From the NCBI GenBank assembly GCA_946482295.1, contig CAMLRB010000096.1, positions 1-13,133 on the forward strand: DNA of 13,133 nt, given 5' to 3'. Within the stretch, counting starts at the first letter, position 1. The number at the start of each line of letters is the position of its first letter. Positions 1 to 6,782 of the stretch are shown piece by piece. The DNA is from an uncultured Bacteriovorax sp. (GTDB lineage: Bacteria; Bdellovibrionota; Bacteriovoracia; Bacteriovoracales; Bacteriovoracaceae). The translations under genes were made by a program, and so were the position numbers. The notes beneath the pieces are model-generated. The model did not search any database, had not been told where the DNA came from, and was given only the letters and a program-made list of their open reading frames with translations.

Positions 1-1230
1 TCATGCAAGAGATCGGTGACGGAACATGAACTCATGGATGCCGACTGCCGGACACCTGAAGCGATCTACCACAAGAGTGTACGTTTAGCTGCGCTTATGC
101 ACGATCTGGGAACGTTTCTTTTCTCCCACACGACTGAAGGTGCTTACATCGAATACGGCGAGACAACGAAAGCGAAAAATGGAAAAGGTCTTCCGGATGA
201 TCACGAAAATCTTGGTGCTTTCATTATTAAAAATACAGATTACGAAGGTGGGATTACTCACATTCTAAAAAAATACGGAATCGATCCACAACGAATTTCC
301 GATCTCGTTAAAGGTGTTGATGAGTCCATTCTCGCCAATCAAATTCTCCACTCAGAAGTCGACTGCGACCGCATGGACTATTTGTTAAGAGACGCTCACT
401 ACACAGGTCTTAAATACGGATCTTACGATCGCGATTATCTCCTTTATCACTTTCAAGTTAAGCGCATTGATAATCACGATATTCTCACAGTTAGACATAA
501 TGCTCTTCATTGCGTAGAAGACTTTCTCACAAGTCGCTTTAGCTGGTACTCGCAAGTTATTCGCTCACCAAGAGGAGCTAAGTTCGATGCCATTGCGGAA
601 AAAATCTGTCTCTACTTTTTAGAAAAGGGCTGGATATATCGCTATAGCGAATTGCTCGATATGATCGAAAACAATCCGATGAAATTTTATGGCTTCAACG
701 ATACTTATTTCATGGGCCTTGTTCATAAACATCTTCTAAATGGGGATTTGGATAAAAACCCAAAAATGAAAGACATGGCCCGTACGATCCTCCTCGCTTC
801 AGGAGGCAAAGCTATCCGGTGCGAAGAATTTAAGTCCAGACTTCTCTCGCAAGATGACCCTCAGGCGATTGAAAAGTATATCAAAAGGGCCCAGGCCAAA
901 TATCTTGAAATCGAGGATTTCCTGAAGAAAAAGGGTGGACCGGCCGATTGGGTCCTCTCTGACATCCCGACCAAATCTATTATGTTCGTGCGTTCTCCGA
1001 AAAACGTCGCCCGTAATTCTTCCTCTTCCCAGCTCGCCAACGTCCTTCTCGACAGGGATGCAGTGAAGATTGCTATGGAAAATGGGGAAGTTAAACTTCT
1101 GGGAGATGTTGAAAACTCACTCATCTCAAAATTGTTTAATAGCAACAATTTCATTCCAAATGTGTACTGCTCAACTTCCGCCTATGAACTTCTGTTAAAA
1201 GAGGGAATTATCGAAGGAAGTTTTAGCTAG
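1..1230 (+). CDS. HD-domain phosphohydrolase (COG1078 / SAMHD1-like), 5' end outside window
   Basis: This is a metal-dependent phosphohydrolase of the HD superfamily; relatives cleave dNTPs or other nucleotides in the cytoplasm. The reading frame is open to base 1. A GTG at 16 is possible, but family members carry about 60-70 more N-terminal residues, including the first metal His, so the gene is cut by the window edge. Numbering from that GTG, the HD pair is H29-D30 inside MHDLGTFLFSH. H63 is in DDHEN, and the second metal-binding region is DCDRMDYLLRD (D118, Y122, D126), followed by a typical YTGLKYGSYD segment. The usual HDxGH motif reads HDLGT, so the His matching SAMHD1 H210 is replaced by Thr33, while H38 and H63 are kept. 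The gene ends with TAG, 151 bases before the ftsE ATG. Family assignment is firm; the substrate is unknown. Confidence 0.85.
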   Translation, partial: SCKRSVTEHELMDADCRTPEAIYHKSVRLAALMHDLGTFLFSHTTEGAYIEYGETTKAKNGKGLPDDHENLGAFIIKNTDYEGGITHILKKYGIDPQRISDLVKGVDESILANQILHSEVDCDRMDYLLRDAHYTGLKYGSYDRDYLLYHFQVKRIDNHDILTVRHNALHCVEDFLTSRFSWYSQVIRSPRGAKFDAIAEKICLYFLEKGWIYRYSELLDMIENNPMKFYGFNDTYFMGLVHKHLLNGDLDKNPKMKDMARTILLASGGKAIRCEEFKSRLLSQDDPQAIEKYIKRAQAKYLEIEDFLKKKGGPADWVLSDIPTKSIMFVRSPKNVARNSSSSQLANVLLDRDAVKIAMENGEVKLLGDVENSLISKLFNSNNFIPNVYCSTSAYELLLKEGIIEGSFS

Positions 1231-1326
1231 ATTAGCGTGAAAAAATTACCCGAGTGGCGAGCTTGGTTTTGCAAAAATCTATCCTAAAAAACAAATCCGA
1301 TGTAACATTTAAGTGGGATAACTCCC

Positions 1327-1350
1327 CTGAAAATCAGGACGTATTTTCAG
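1327..1350. repeat. Perfect 8-bp inverted repeat upstream of ftsE
   Basis: CTGAAAAT at 1327-1334 and ATTTTCAG at 1343-1350 are perfect reverse complements separated by an 8-base spacer (CAGGACGT). The repeat lies 32 bases before the ftsE ATG, in the only noncoding gap ahead of the ftsE-to-kinase gene run. No T-run follows, so it is not an intrinsic terminator. It could be an operator for a dimeric regulator or a leader hairpin. I did not find a convincing -35/-10 pair in the 1231-1372 gap. The symmetry is seen directly; a regulatory role is inference. Confidence 0.4.
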
Positions 1351-1381
1351 TATTAGACATCACAGTAAGAGAGTGTCGATT

Positions 1382-2116
1382 ATGTTTAATCAAACGCCAT
1401 CATCACAACTAAAAAATAATAAAGGTCACAAAGGTCTTGGTGCACAGTCATCAAAAGGTCCTGTCTTTTATTGTGAAGATGTCTCAGTTGAATTTGGAGA
1501 CATTCGCGCTTTAAAAAATGTTCAACTGACTATTGAGCGCGGTGAAATTGTTTTTGTAACTGGAGCCTCTGGAGCAGGGAAAACAACTTTACTCAAAGTT
1601 CTTTCAGGACTTCAAGACCCAACGAACGGAAAAATTATTCGCCCTGATTTTTTCTCAGGCAAAAAAAATCTATTCATCTCAAATGTCTTTCAGGATCTTC
1701 GTCTGATGGGCAAATATACTTGCGAAGAAAATTTAATGTTTGCATACGACTCTTCTGTCTATGCTTCAAAAAATGAATTTATGACTGACATGCATGAGCT
1801 TGCTCGCATCTTGGGAATCAAAGATCGTCTTAATCTTAAAGTGAATGATGCTAACGGTGGACTCAAACAAAAAGTCGCTATCATCAGAGCGCTACTGACA
1901 AGACCAGATGTTCTGATTGCTGACGAACCAACTTCGTCACTTGATATCGACAATACAAGAAGACTTTTCGATGTACTCAACCTCTACAACACAAAAAGAG
2001 GATTGACCGTTATATGGGCCACACACAACAAAGAACTCATTAAGAGTTTCACTGGCCGAATTATTCACTTGGACAATGGACGTTTAGTGTATTCGGGGCA
2101 TGCATGTTTTATCTAA
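1382..2116 (+). CDS. ftsE: FtsE, cell-division ABC transporter ATPase
   Basis: This is the cytoplasmic ATPase of the FtsEX complex, which uses ATP hydrolysis at the division septum to switch on murein hydrolases through EnvC rather than to transport a solute. I chose the ATG at 1382 because AAGAGAG (1367-1373) lies 8 bases upstream of it; the in-frame GTG at 1373 would overlap that site. From this ATG (244 aa), Walker A is GASGAGKTT at 61-69, the Q-loop is VFQD (Q104), Walker B is VLIADEP at 177-183, the D-loop is SSLD and the switch His is H215. The ABC signature is ANGGLKQK at 157-164 instead of LSGGEQQR, so the signature Ser is Asn158. About 26 residues precede the ABC fold, more than in typical FtsE. 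The 3' end overlaps ftsX by 13 bases, which together with the following envC makes FtsE the best call among ABC ATPases. Confidence 0.9.
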   Translation: MFNQTPSSQLKNNKGHKGLGAQSSKGPVFYCEDVSVEFGDIRALKNVQLTIERGEIVFVTGASGAGKTTLLKVLSGLQDPTNGKIIRPDFFSGKKNLFISNVFQDLRLMGKYTCEENLMFAYDSSVYASKNEFMTDMHELARILGIKDRLNLKVNDANGGLKQKVAIIRALLTRPDVLIADEPTSSLDIDNTRRLFDVLNLYNTKRGLTVIWATHNKELIKSFTGRIIHLDNGRLVYSGHACFI

Positions 2117-2898
2117 TTCAGTTTTTTAAAATTTTAAAGAAGTCACCGATTAGAGGATTTTTCCTTTTCCTCTTTTCAATTATTCTCGTTCTTTCAATCG
2201 GCCAAAAATCTTTTCTTGAAGAACAATTTACGAAGATGATTCCTGAAAACAAAGCTGGGGATTTCTTCTACGCGCTAATTGCTTCTAGTGAATCATATGA
2301 AAGTGTCGCGCGCCAGATGGCCGTGCTACCTGGTGTATTTAAAGTTGATATTCTCTCTGAAGAACAAATCAAAGAAGAAGTAAAAAGCATCCTTGGAACC
2401 GTTCAAGGGGACTTAACGGATTCTGGACTTGATTTGAATTATGCTGGATTAAAAATTACTTATGCAAAAGAACTCAAGACTCGTCCAAAAGAATTGATTC
2501 GCGATTACCTCACGCACTTAGTGGGGGAAGGGAACATCACTCTTGGGGCGATCAAAGCTCCAGATCAAATGATTGATAAACGCACACAGTTTATTGGCGT
2601 CATCAAAACTTGGGGCTATTCGCTCTACCTTTTCATTGTCTTTATTTTCTGGGCAATTTCATTGCTTTCAGTTCGCGTAAAAATCGCTGAAGCTTCATAC
2701 ATTCTTGAAAACTATCAAAGAAAACAAAAGGTTGGTCTAAAAGTGGCCGTGAATGGACTGACGCTTTTCTTTATTATTTCTGTTGGAGCGACTTTCGCCC
2801 TCGGAATGCCTCAACCGATTAATCTATTAATTGCTCTTATGATTTTTATTTTAGGAACTGCTCTACACGCGAAAAAATATCGTTGGGAGAGTCACTAA
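2104..2898 (+). CDS. ftsX: FtsX, cell-division ABC transporter permease
   Basis: This is the inner-membrane partner of FtsE. Its periplasmic loop binds EnvC and relays ATP-driven conformational change to septal amidase activation. The protein has 264 residues. TM1 is at about 17-34, followed by a periplasmic domain at about 35-165. TM2 is at about 171-190, TM3 at about 216-235 and TM4 at about 238-256, which is the FtsX topology. It is shorter than the 352-residue E. coli protein, with a short N-terminal cytoplasmic tail and only about 25 residues between TM2 and TM3. The start ATG lies inside the last codons of ftsE, with no clear ribosome-binding site, so translation is probably coupled. 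envC begins one base after the stop. Sequence similarity in FtsX is generally weak; the call rests on topology plus position between FtsE and EnvC. Confidence 0.87.
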   Translation: MFYLIQFFKILKKSPIRGFFLFLFSIILVLSIGQKSFLEEQFTKMIPENKAGDFFYALIASSESYESVARQMAVLPGVFKVDILSEEQIKEEVKSILGTVQGDLTDSGLDLNYAGLKITYAKELKTRPKELIRDYLTHLVGEGNITLGAIKAPDQMIDKRTQFIGVIKTWGYSLYLFIVFIFWAISLLSVRVKIAEASYILENYQRKQKVGLKVAVNGLTLFFIISVGATFALGMPQPINLLIALMIFILGTALHAKKYRWESH

Positions 2899-2899
2899 A

Positions 2900-4024
2900 A
2901 TGCGTTTCCCTCTCAAAACTCTTGTTCTAGTTACTCTGCTTGCGGCCGGAACAGTTTACTCTGCCGTTGAGTCGAATAACGTTCAAGAAGAGGGTGTTGA
3001 AAATATCGTTGAGATGAAAAAACGTCTTAATGAACAAAACAAACAAATCATCTCTCTCACAAAAGAAGTTTCAGAAGTCGATGTCAGTCTTGGCCTTAAC
3101 AATAAAAAGTATCTTAAATTGGCAGAAGAAAGAGCGCGTTTAGAAGAAACTCTGACGAACGCGAAAAAGAATGCTGATCTTGATAATGAAAGTTTGAAAA
3201 AGAGCTATACTCATACTAAAAATTTGTTGATGGCCGCGCTTCTAAACAAACTGGAAAATACAGAAAGCCCTTCGGCGCTACTTTCCCGCAAAATTCTCAT
3301 CGACAATCTTCAGCGTCGTTTGAGTGATCTCGCAGGAGTTATGAAAGCGAACAAAGGTGTTCGTGATGATGTAGCTGCACTTCAGGAAAAACTGCAAAAC
3401 TCAATGGAGACTGAAAAAGATCTTCTTGCCGTGATGAATGAACTTGAACAGAGAAAACGTGATCTACGCGCGGAACTCGAGCGTCAGGGATCAGAAAAAA
3501 ACGCAACTCAATCAAAGTTTGATGAAATTAAAAACAAGCTGGCCATGACTCGCATGAGCACGCAAAAAGCAAAGCAGCGCGAACAACTGGCCCCATTACA
3601 AATCACTGAAGAAATTAAAATTCCTTCCCAGCCTCTAAGCGGCGAGACATTTTACCCACCCATCTATGCTCATCAAGGAATCGAATACAAAAAAGCAGGC
3701 GTTACGTTTAACTTTCAAGGAAAGAACGAAGTACGCGCTACTCGTGCAGGTAAGATCGCTCATACGGGTCCATTAGGGTCATATGGTAATGTGGTTATTA
3801 TCGATCACGGAAACGAAACGAGAACAATTCTTCTTGGCCAGTTCGATGCGAGTGTTAACGTTGGTGACAACGTTAAAGAAACTCAAGTTGTTGGTCACAC
3901 TAAACCAAGCTCTGGAGCTTTGGGTGATGGAAGAATCTATTTTGAAGTAAGAAAAAAGAATTTAGCACAAAACACATATTTGCTTTTAGATAAAAAATCT
4001 CTCGGTAAGACTTCATCTAATTAG
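2900..4024 (+). CDS. envC: EnvC-like murein hydrolase activator with degenerate LytM domain
   Basis: This periplasmic protein is expected to bind the FtsX loop through its coiled coil and to activate septal N-acetylmuramoyl-L-alanine amidases with its LytM domain. It has 374 residues. A signal peptide covers about 1-22, with a likely cut after YSA. A long Lys/Glu-rich coiled coil covers about 33-230. A peptidase M23/LytM domain covers about 265-360. The zinc ligands are missing: the HxGxD site reads KAGVT (K265, T269), and the HLH site reads RIYFEV (R345, Y347), close to LYFEIR of EnvC. The domain is therefore predicted to be non-catalytic, as in EnvC. The ATG follows the ftsX stop by one base, with GGGAGAG at 2884-2890 as ribosome-binding site. 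A true M23 endopeptidase is unlikely given the lost ligands. The cognate amidase is not in this window. Confidence 0.88.
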   Translation: MRFPLKTLVLVTLLAAGTVYSAVESNNVQEEGVENIVEMKKRLNEQNKQIISLTKEVSEVDVSLGLNNKKYLKLAEERARLEETLTNAKKNADLDNESLKKSYTHTKNLLMAALLNKLENTESPSALLSRKILIDNLQRRLSDLAGVMKANKGVRDDVAALQEKLQNSMETEKDLLAVMNELEQRKRDLRAELERQGSEKNATQSKFDEIKNKLAMTRMSTQKAKQREQLAPLQITEEIKIPSQPLSGETFYPPIYAHQGIEYKKAGVTFNFQGKNEVRATRAGKIAHTGPLGSYGNVVIIDHGNETRTILLGQFDASVNVGDNVKETQVVGHTKPSSGALGDGRIYFEVRKKNLAQNTYLLLDKKSLGKTSSN

Positions 4025-4054
4025 CATCTATCTATCCTAAGGAAGGAGTAGAGT

Positions 4055-5485
4055 ATGAAGCAGGCACTGTTGGGACTTATGGTCTCGGGCCTTATCGTTG
4101 CCCCATCATCATGGGCACAAACCCAAAATACAAATCAAGAAGAAGCCGCTAAAAAATCTCGCTATGAAAAACTCGAACTTTTTAACAAAGTTCTGTATTT
4201 AATTGAATCTCAATACTACCGCGAAGTAGACACTGAAAAACTCATTCAGGGTGCTATAAACGGAATGATGGGGACTCTCGATCCACATTCTGCCTATCTC
4301 GATACTGAAGTCTTCACCAAAATGCAGGAAGAGACTTCTGGAGAGTTTGGTGGTCTTGGAATCGAAGTGACCCAAAAAGATGGAGTGCTTGTCATCATCA
4401 CTCCGATAGAAGATTCTCCCGCTTTCAAAGCTGGAATTAAACCTGGAGATAAAATCGTCGAGATCAATCATGAATCTATGGTTGGTGTGACCCTTCAACA
4501 TGCGATTGAAAAACTGCGTGGAAAAACAAAAACTAAAATCACGCTGGGAATCGCTCGTGAAGGAATTGAGGGTATAAAAAATATCGAACTCATCCGAGAT
4601 ATCGTTTATATCAAGCCTGTAAAATACGAACTTCTCCAGGATGAATTCGCCTACGTTCGTCTGACTCAATTTCAGAAAAAATCTGGTGAATATGTAGCAG
4701 AGGCCATCAAAAAAATGCGCTCTGAACTTAAACCAAAATCTCAGTTAAAAGGAATCATTCTTGATCTCCGATCAAACCCAGGGGGCTTGTTGGATGAAGC
4801 TGTTGAGCTTTCTTCAATTTTCCTAAAAGATGGAACAGTTGTTTCAACTGAAAGCAGAGATCCAAAACAAAAAGAAATTCGTTACGTGAAAAAGACCGGA
4901 CACAAAGAGCTAGAAGTTCCTGTTGTCGTTCTTATCAATGGTGCTACAGCTTCAGCTTCTGAAATCGTCGCTGGTGCTCTTCAAGATGCAAAACGTGCAA
5001 TCATCATGGGAACTCAATCTTTTGGTAAAGGTTCGGTTCAATCAGTCGCTAAAATCGATGAAAGCTCAGGTGTGAAACTAACAATCGCGCAGTATATGAC
5101 ACCAAGTGGACGTAAAATTCAGGCCGTTGGTATTAATCCAGATGTTGAAATCAATGAAGTGGAAGCTTCGTTTGTTGAAGAAAATCGCAAAGAAGCTAAT
5201 TTTATTCGTGAAAAGGATTTAAAAAATCACTTAACCGCTACGATTGAAACAGCTGAAGAAAAAAAGATTCGCGAAGAGCTGGAAATGAAAGAGCGCATTG
5301 AACGTACCGAAAAGTTCAAGGCCATGAGAGAAAAAAAGAAAATCATGAAAACAAATCTTTCCAAAGAAGTGAAATCGTTTGAAGATGAAGGTGAGACAAA
5401 AATCTCGCCTAAAGATGATTATCAAATTAATCAGGCGATTAACTATATTCGCAGCATGGGCCTAATTAAAACGCTAAAATATTAA
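4055..5485 (+). CDS. ctpA: S41 carboxyl-terminal processing protease (CtpA/CtpB/Prc family)
   Basis: This is a periplasmic serine protease that trims C-termini or degrades envelope proteins; relatives degrade cell-wall hydrolases and other exported proteins. It has 476 residues. A signal peptide covers 1-21, cut after SSWA. A helical N-terminal region follows, with the LDPHSAYLD motif at 75-83, a PDZ domain at about 97-168 and the S41 core at about 195-365. The catalytic set matches the CtpB spacing: S300 in NGATASASE, K325 in SFGKG and Q329. NPGG at 241-244 is also typical. The last 85 or so residues form a Lys/Glu-rich helical tail that I cannot assign. The ribosome-binding site AAGGAAGGAG at 4039-4048 is very strong and sits 6 bases before the ATG, suggesting higher translation than its neighbours. 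An EnvC-Ctp order is common in proteobacteria. The physiological substrate is unknown. Confidence 0.93.
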   Translation: MKQALLGLMVSGLIVAPSSWAQTQNTNQEEAAKKSRYEKLELFNKVLYLIESQYYREVDTEKLIQGAINGMMGTLDPHSAYLDTEVFTKMQEETSGEFGGLGIEVTQKDGVLVIITPIEDSPAFKAGIKPGDKIVEINHESMVGVTLQHAIEKLRGKTKTKITLGIAREGIEGIKNIELIRDIVYIKPVKYELLQDEFAYVRLTQFQKKSGEYVAEAIKKMRSELKPKSQLKGIILDLRSNPGGLLDEAVELSSIFLKDGTVVSTESRDPKQKEIRYVKKTGHKELEVPVVVLINGATASASEIVAGALQDAKRAIIMGTQSFGKGSVQSVAKIDESSGVKLTIAQYMTPSGRKIQAVGINPDVEINEVEASFVEENRKEANFIREKDLKNHLTATIETAEEKKIREELEMKERIERTEKFKAMREKKKIMKTNLSKEVKSFEDEGETKISPKDDYQINQAINYIRSMGLIKTLKY

Positions 5486-6774
5486 TGTCACCCGAAATAA
5501 AAAAAGTCAGTGAGTTAGTCGGCGCTATCAAAAATACTTTGGAGCGCGACTACTCCAATATCTCAATTGAAGGGGAGATCACGAATCTCTCACTGTCTTC
5601 TTCTGGCCATTGGTATTTCACACTCTCGGATAAAGACGCCTGTGTAAGTGCAGCCCTCTTTAAAATGGATGCTCTTCGAAATCCTCAAATGCGAGCGATT
5701 AAAGATGGCGACAATGTCATTGTTACGGGAGACGTCAACGTTTATCCAAAACGCGGTACATTCCAGGTGATCGTTAAGCGAATAGTCCCCAAAGGCCAGG
5801 GTAATTTAAAAGAGCAATTTGAAAAACTTAAAAGAAGACTAGCGGCCGAAGGTCTTTTTGATCTAGAACACAAAAAGCCCATCCCGCCAATGCCAAAACG
5901 TGTGGCGATCATTACGGCCCAAAGAGGAGCTGCTCTTCAAGATTTTTTGAACATCTACAAACGTCGCTCGCTTTGGATGGATGTTCTTGTTGTTCCCACT
6001 CTCGTTCAAGGTGATGAAGCTCCCAAGGCGCTTCGGGCCTCTCTTCATAACGTCATTAAATATTCCCTCAATGCTCCTTCCGAAAAAAAGATTGATGTCA
6101 TCGTTCTCGCTAGAGGTGGTGGTTCACTGGAAGATTTATGGGCCTTTAACGATGAAGGACTGGCCTACGATATTCACGCTTCTCCCATTCCGATTATTTC
6201 GGCAGTCGGACACGAAGTTGATTTTTCTATTTCTGATTTTGTGAGCGACCATCGCTCAGAAACTCCTTCAGCTGCTGCGGAAATGCTCACGCATCACCAA
6301 ACGATGATTAAAGACCGAATGCTCTCTTTAAAGCGCAGACTTCTGAGTTTAATGGAGCTTAGATCAGCTCGGCTAAATAATCGTTTAAAACACGCTCATC
6401 CGCAGAATGTTCTCAACCTAATTCTTCGCCAACTTGGCGGATTGGAACGCAGACTCACACGCTGTAAAATCCAGAACCGCTTGCATGAACTGACAAAAAT
6501 TCATGAGTTCTACTTGGCCCTTGATGATCAAATTCAAAGCTTGCAACAAGCGATGAAAGAGCAGACTCAAGAATTTAAAAATCGACTCGATAAAGGTCAG
6601 CGATTGTTACAAGTGCTCAATCCAAAGAATGTTCTGGAGCGTGGTTATGGTTACGTGGAATCAGAACCCGGAAAAGTCGTTGCATCCGGTGCTGATTTCG
6701 ATCAATTCCCAGCGGGACGCGCATTGAACATACACTTCCATGATGGTACAAGAAAAGTACTTAAAGAAACCTAA
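5485..6774 (+). CDS. xseA: Exodeoxyribonuclease VII large subunit
   Basis: This is the large, catalytic subunit of exonuclease VII, a cytoplasmic nuclease that degrades single-stranded DNA into oligonucleotides, normally in complex with several copies of the small subunit XseB. It has 429 residues (E. coli 456). An OB-fold domain covers about 5-100, containing SSGHWYFTLSD. The catalytic domain starts near 120, with ARGGGSLEDLWAFND at 209-223 and GHEVDFSISDFVSDHRSETP at 242-261. A long helical, XseB-binding type region follows, and the conserved VLERGYGYV comes near the C-terminus. The start overlaps the ctpA stop by one base (TAATG) with no visible ribosome-binding site, so translational coupling is likely. 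xseB is not found on either side in this window. Family assignment is firm. Confidence 0.95.
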   Translation: MSPEIKKVSELVGAIKNTLERDYSNISIEGEITNLSLSSSGHWYFTLSDKDACVSAALFKMDALRNPQMRAIKDGDNVIVTGDVNVYPKRGTFQVIVKRIVPKGQGNLKEQFEKLKRRLAAEGLFDLEHKKPIPPMPKRVAIITAQRGAALQDFLNIYKRRSLWMDVLVVPTLVQGDEAPKALRASLHNVIKYSLNAPSEKKIDVIVLARGGGSLEDLWAFNDEGLAYDIHASPIPIISAVGHEVDFSISDFVSDHRSETPSAAAEMLTHHQTMIKDRMLSLKRRLLSLMELRSARLNNRLKHAHPQNVLNLILRQLGGLERRLTRCKIQNRLHELTKIHEFYLALDDQIQSLQQAMKEQTQEFKNRLDKGQRLLQVLNPKNVLERGYGYVESEPGKVVASGADFDQFPAGRALNIHFHDGTRKVLKET

Positions 6775-6782
6775 ACTTTTCC

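Noticed and set aside
1243..1271. Possible terminator after the HD-domain gene: a CCGAG/CTTGG stem followed by TTTT
   Set aside because: The stem is only 5 bp with one G-T pair, and the T-run is four bases, so it is too weak to call.
1263..1290. TTGGTT with 16-base spacing to TAAAAA as a promoter for ftsE
   Set aside because: Both hexamers match poorly in an AT-rich stretch; chance is as good an explanation.
2900..4024. Active M23 zinc endopeptidase
   Set aside because: The His and Asp zinc ligands are replaced (K265, T269, R345, Y347), as expected for an EnvC-type activator.
4199..4669. A 156-residue open frame on the minus strand within the Ctp protease gene
   Set aside because: It is antisense to a confidently assigned catalytic gene and rich in Phe/Ser from Lys/Glu codons read backward; no family features.
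6745..6759. GTAC-N7-GTAC short palindrome near the xseA stop
   Set aside because: Four-base arms inside coding sequence have little significance.
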